From Pseudomonadota bacterium (GTDB lineage: Bacteria > Pseudomonadota > Gammaproteobacteria > Pseudomonadales > Pseudohongiellaceae), in the NCBI GenBank assembly GCA_022563075.1, contig JADFOC010000154.1, positions 1 through 6,634 on the forward strand: a DNA stretch of 6,634 nt, written 5' to 3'. The position numbers were made by a program, and so were the translations under genes. A model generated the notes under the pieces. The model was not told the DNA's origin. It ran no database searches and worked only from the letters and a program-made list of their open reading frames with translations. This document shows positions 6,328-6,634 of this stretch, piece by piece (position 1 is the stretch's first letter; every line of letters begins with the position of its first letter).

Positions 6328-6496
6328 GCGCCCGTAGCTCAGATGGATCCCCGCAAGCGGGGCAGACGAGAGTAAAGCACTGACTTCGAACCAGTTGGTC
6401 GGGAGTTCGACCAGCAGCGAAGCGGCGCAGGACAGCCGAAGGCTGCCCCAACGGGGTGAGCAAATTGTCTGAGATAATTTGTGAGTCAATCTCTCC
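6328..6496 (+). pseudogene. Interrupted tRNA-Arg(UCG)-like gene
   Basis: The start GCGCCCGTAGCTCAGATGGA matches a proteobacterial tRNA-Arg (E. coli argX begins almost the same way). A perfect CCCCGC/GCGGGG hairpin (6349-6362) and extra bases disrupt the D-arm. The anticodon arm is at 6379-6395: loop CTTCGAA with anticodon TCG at 6386-6388, and its closing pair broken here by A6383. The T-arm 5' half GGGAGTTCGA is at 6401-6410, but its 3' half, CTCTC, is at 6491-6495, after about 78 bases of hairpins. The expected 3' acceptor strand (CGGGCGC) and CCA are absent: CCCATCAG follows instead. A normal mature tRNA is therefore not expected. It could be a dead tRNA or a tRNA-mimicking structured RNA. 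Confidence 0.7.
6399..6487 (+). repeat. Chain of small hairpins within the T-loop
   Basis: The inserted part (about 6411-6488) and its border fold as a run of short stems: TCG/CGA at the T-arm junction, part of a longer GTTGGTCG/CGACCAGC stem (6395-6402 and 6407-6414); an imperfect GCAGC-GAA-GCGGC (about 6414-6426); CAGCC-GAA-GGCTG (6433-6445); CCCC-AAC-GGGG (6446-6456); and CAAATTGTC-TGA-GATAATTTG (6461-6481, one G-U pair). No reading frame explains them. The architecture recalls palindromic repeat elements inserted in RNA genes in other bacteria, but I cannot assign a named family. Confidence 0.7.
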
Positions 6497-6510
6497 CCAT
6501 CAGTCATGCA

Positions 6511-6539
6511 GTGACCCGTTGTCACTAACTGTATATAAT
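6511..6539 (+). promoter_or_regulatory. Strong promoter-like segment of the second tandem unit
   Basis: GTGACC (6511-6516), a 17-base spacer, and a perfect consensus TATAAT (6534-6539). The predicted start of transcription falls just before the tRNA-like 5' end at 6551, the usual arrangement for a tRNA gene. Of the three copies this has the best -10. Confidence 0.55.
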
Positions 6540-6550
6540 CCGCAATCCAC

Positions 6551-6634
6551 GCGCCCGTAGCTCAGATGGATCCCCGCAAGCGGGGCAGACGAGAGTAAAG
6601 CACTGGCTTCGAACCAGTTGGTCGGGAGTTCGAC
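6551..6634 (+). pseudogene. tRNA-Arg(UCG)-like gene, partial at window end
   Basis: Same build as the copy at 6328: tRNA-Arg-like 5' strand and D-stem, a CCCCGC/GCGGGG hairpin (6572-6585), and an anticodon arm with a perfect five-pair stem ACTGG/CCAGT (6602-6606 and 6614-6618) and loop CTTCGAA, anticodon TCG at 6609-6611. The T-arm 5' half GGGAGTTCGA ends at 6633. What follows is outside the window, so whether this copy has a proper 3' end is unknown. Confidence 0.65.

Larger units (their letters stand above)
6265..6487 (+). repeat. Tandem tRNA-like repeat, complete unit
   Basis: This is one complete unit of a direct tandem repeat with a 223-base period (for example GCGCCCG at 6328 and 6551). 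In order it holds a C/T-rich start, a sigma70-like promoter, a tRNA-Arg-like body with a D-arm hairpin, and a chain of small hairpins lying within the T-loop. Over the overlap with the next unit only the -10 region (two bases), one anticodon-stem base (6383, A for G) and a small change near 6276 differ, indicating recent duplication. It begins right behind the slipin stop codon. Confidence 0.9.
6488..6634 (+). repeat. Tandem tRNA-like repeat, second unit (cut by window end)
   Basis: This repeats the previous unit from its C/T-rich start to GGGAGTTCGAC, where the window ends. It is almost identical to 6265-6411 and keeps the intact anticodon-stem base that the first unit has lost. The array probably continues beyond the window. 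Confidence 0.9.

Noticed and set aside
6349..6362. CCCCGC/GCGGGG hairpin as an intrinsic terminator of the slipin operon
   Set aside because: No T-run follows, and the same hairpin lies inside every repeat copy, including the one upstream of nfeD.
6265..6410. Permuted tRNA gene, with the 3' half before the 5' half
   Set aside because: CTCTC does precede the 5' half, but the following bases (CCCATCAG or CCCCTTCAG) do not pair with GCGCCCG and no CCA is present, so no complete acceptor stem can form.
6277..6525. Reverse-strand open frame of 82 codons across the array
   Set aside because: It starts and ends with the same repeated peptide because it crosses one repeat period; the content is hairpins and tRNA-like sequence, and no ribosome site is convincing.
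6265..6634. CRISPR array
   Set aside because: The period is 223 bases and the whole unit is repeated, with no short repeat and unique spacers, and no cas gene is near.

Overview
This window looks like a chromosomal segment of a free-living, probably marine, Gammaproteobacterium. That assignment is an inference: it rests on the DUF5916 outer-membrane protein, the nfeD-slipin pair, the roughly balanced base composition and a proteobacterial-type tRNA-Arg sequence in the repeats. No marker gene fixes the taxon.

Layout. Bases 1-437 hold no convincing gene: there is a possible coding remnant at the left edge, a weak terminator-like hairpin and a candidate promoter. A large outer-membrane beta-barrel gene (CBM9-like domain plus DUF5916, 438-2675, +) follows. 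It converges on a DUF2306 membrane-protein gene (2772-3560, -), and the two share a near-perfect bidirectional terminator at 2693-2720. A gene-free stretch of about 500 bases (3561-4059) carries a degraded copy of a tRNA-Arg-derived repeat and then a candidate promoter with a palindrome. Next comes the operon nfeD (SppA/ClpP-class membrane serine protease, 4060-5415) and slipin (stomatin-like SPFH protein, 5496-6254). In archaeal relatives this kind of protease cleaves the hydrophobic C-terminus of its partner stomatin, and both the catalytic residues and a suitable target segment are visible here.

The most unusual part is the right end (6265-6634). It holds a tandem array with a 223-base period, running off the window. 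Each unit carries a sigma70-like promoter followed by a tRNA-Arg-like body with anticodon UCG. In place of part of the D-arm is a CCCCGC/GCGGGG hairpin. In the one unit seen in full, the T-loop is split by a ~78-base chain of small hairpins and no matching 3' acceptor strand or CCA follows. A diverged copy of the same unit lies upstream of nfeD, so the nfeD-slipin operon is bracketed by directly oriented copies. This may be a tRNA-derived mobile or expanding element; its function is unknown.
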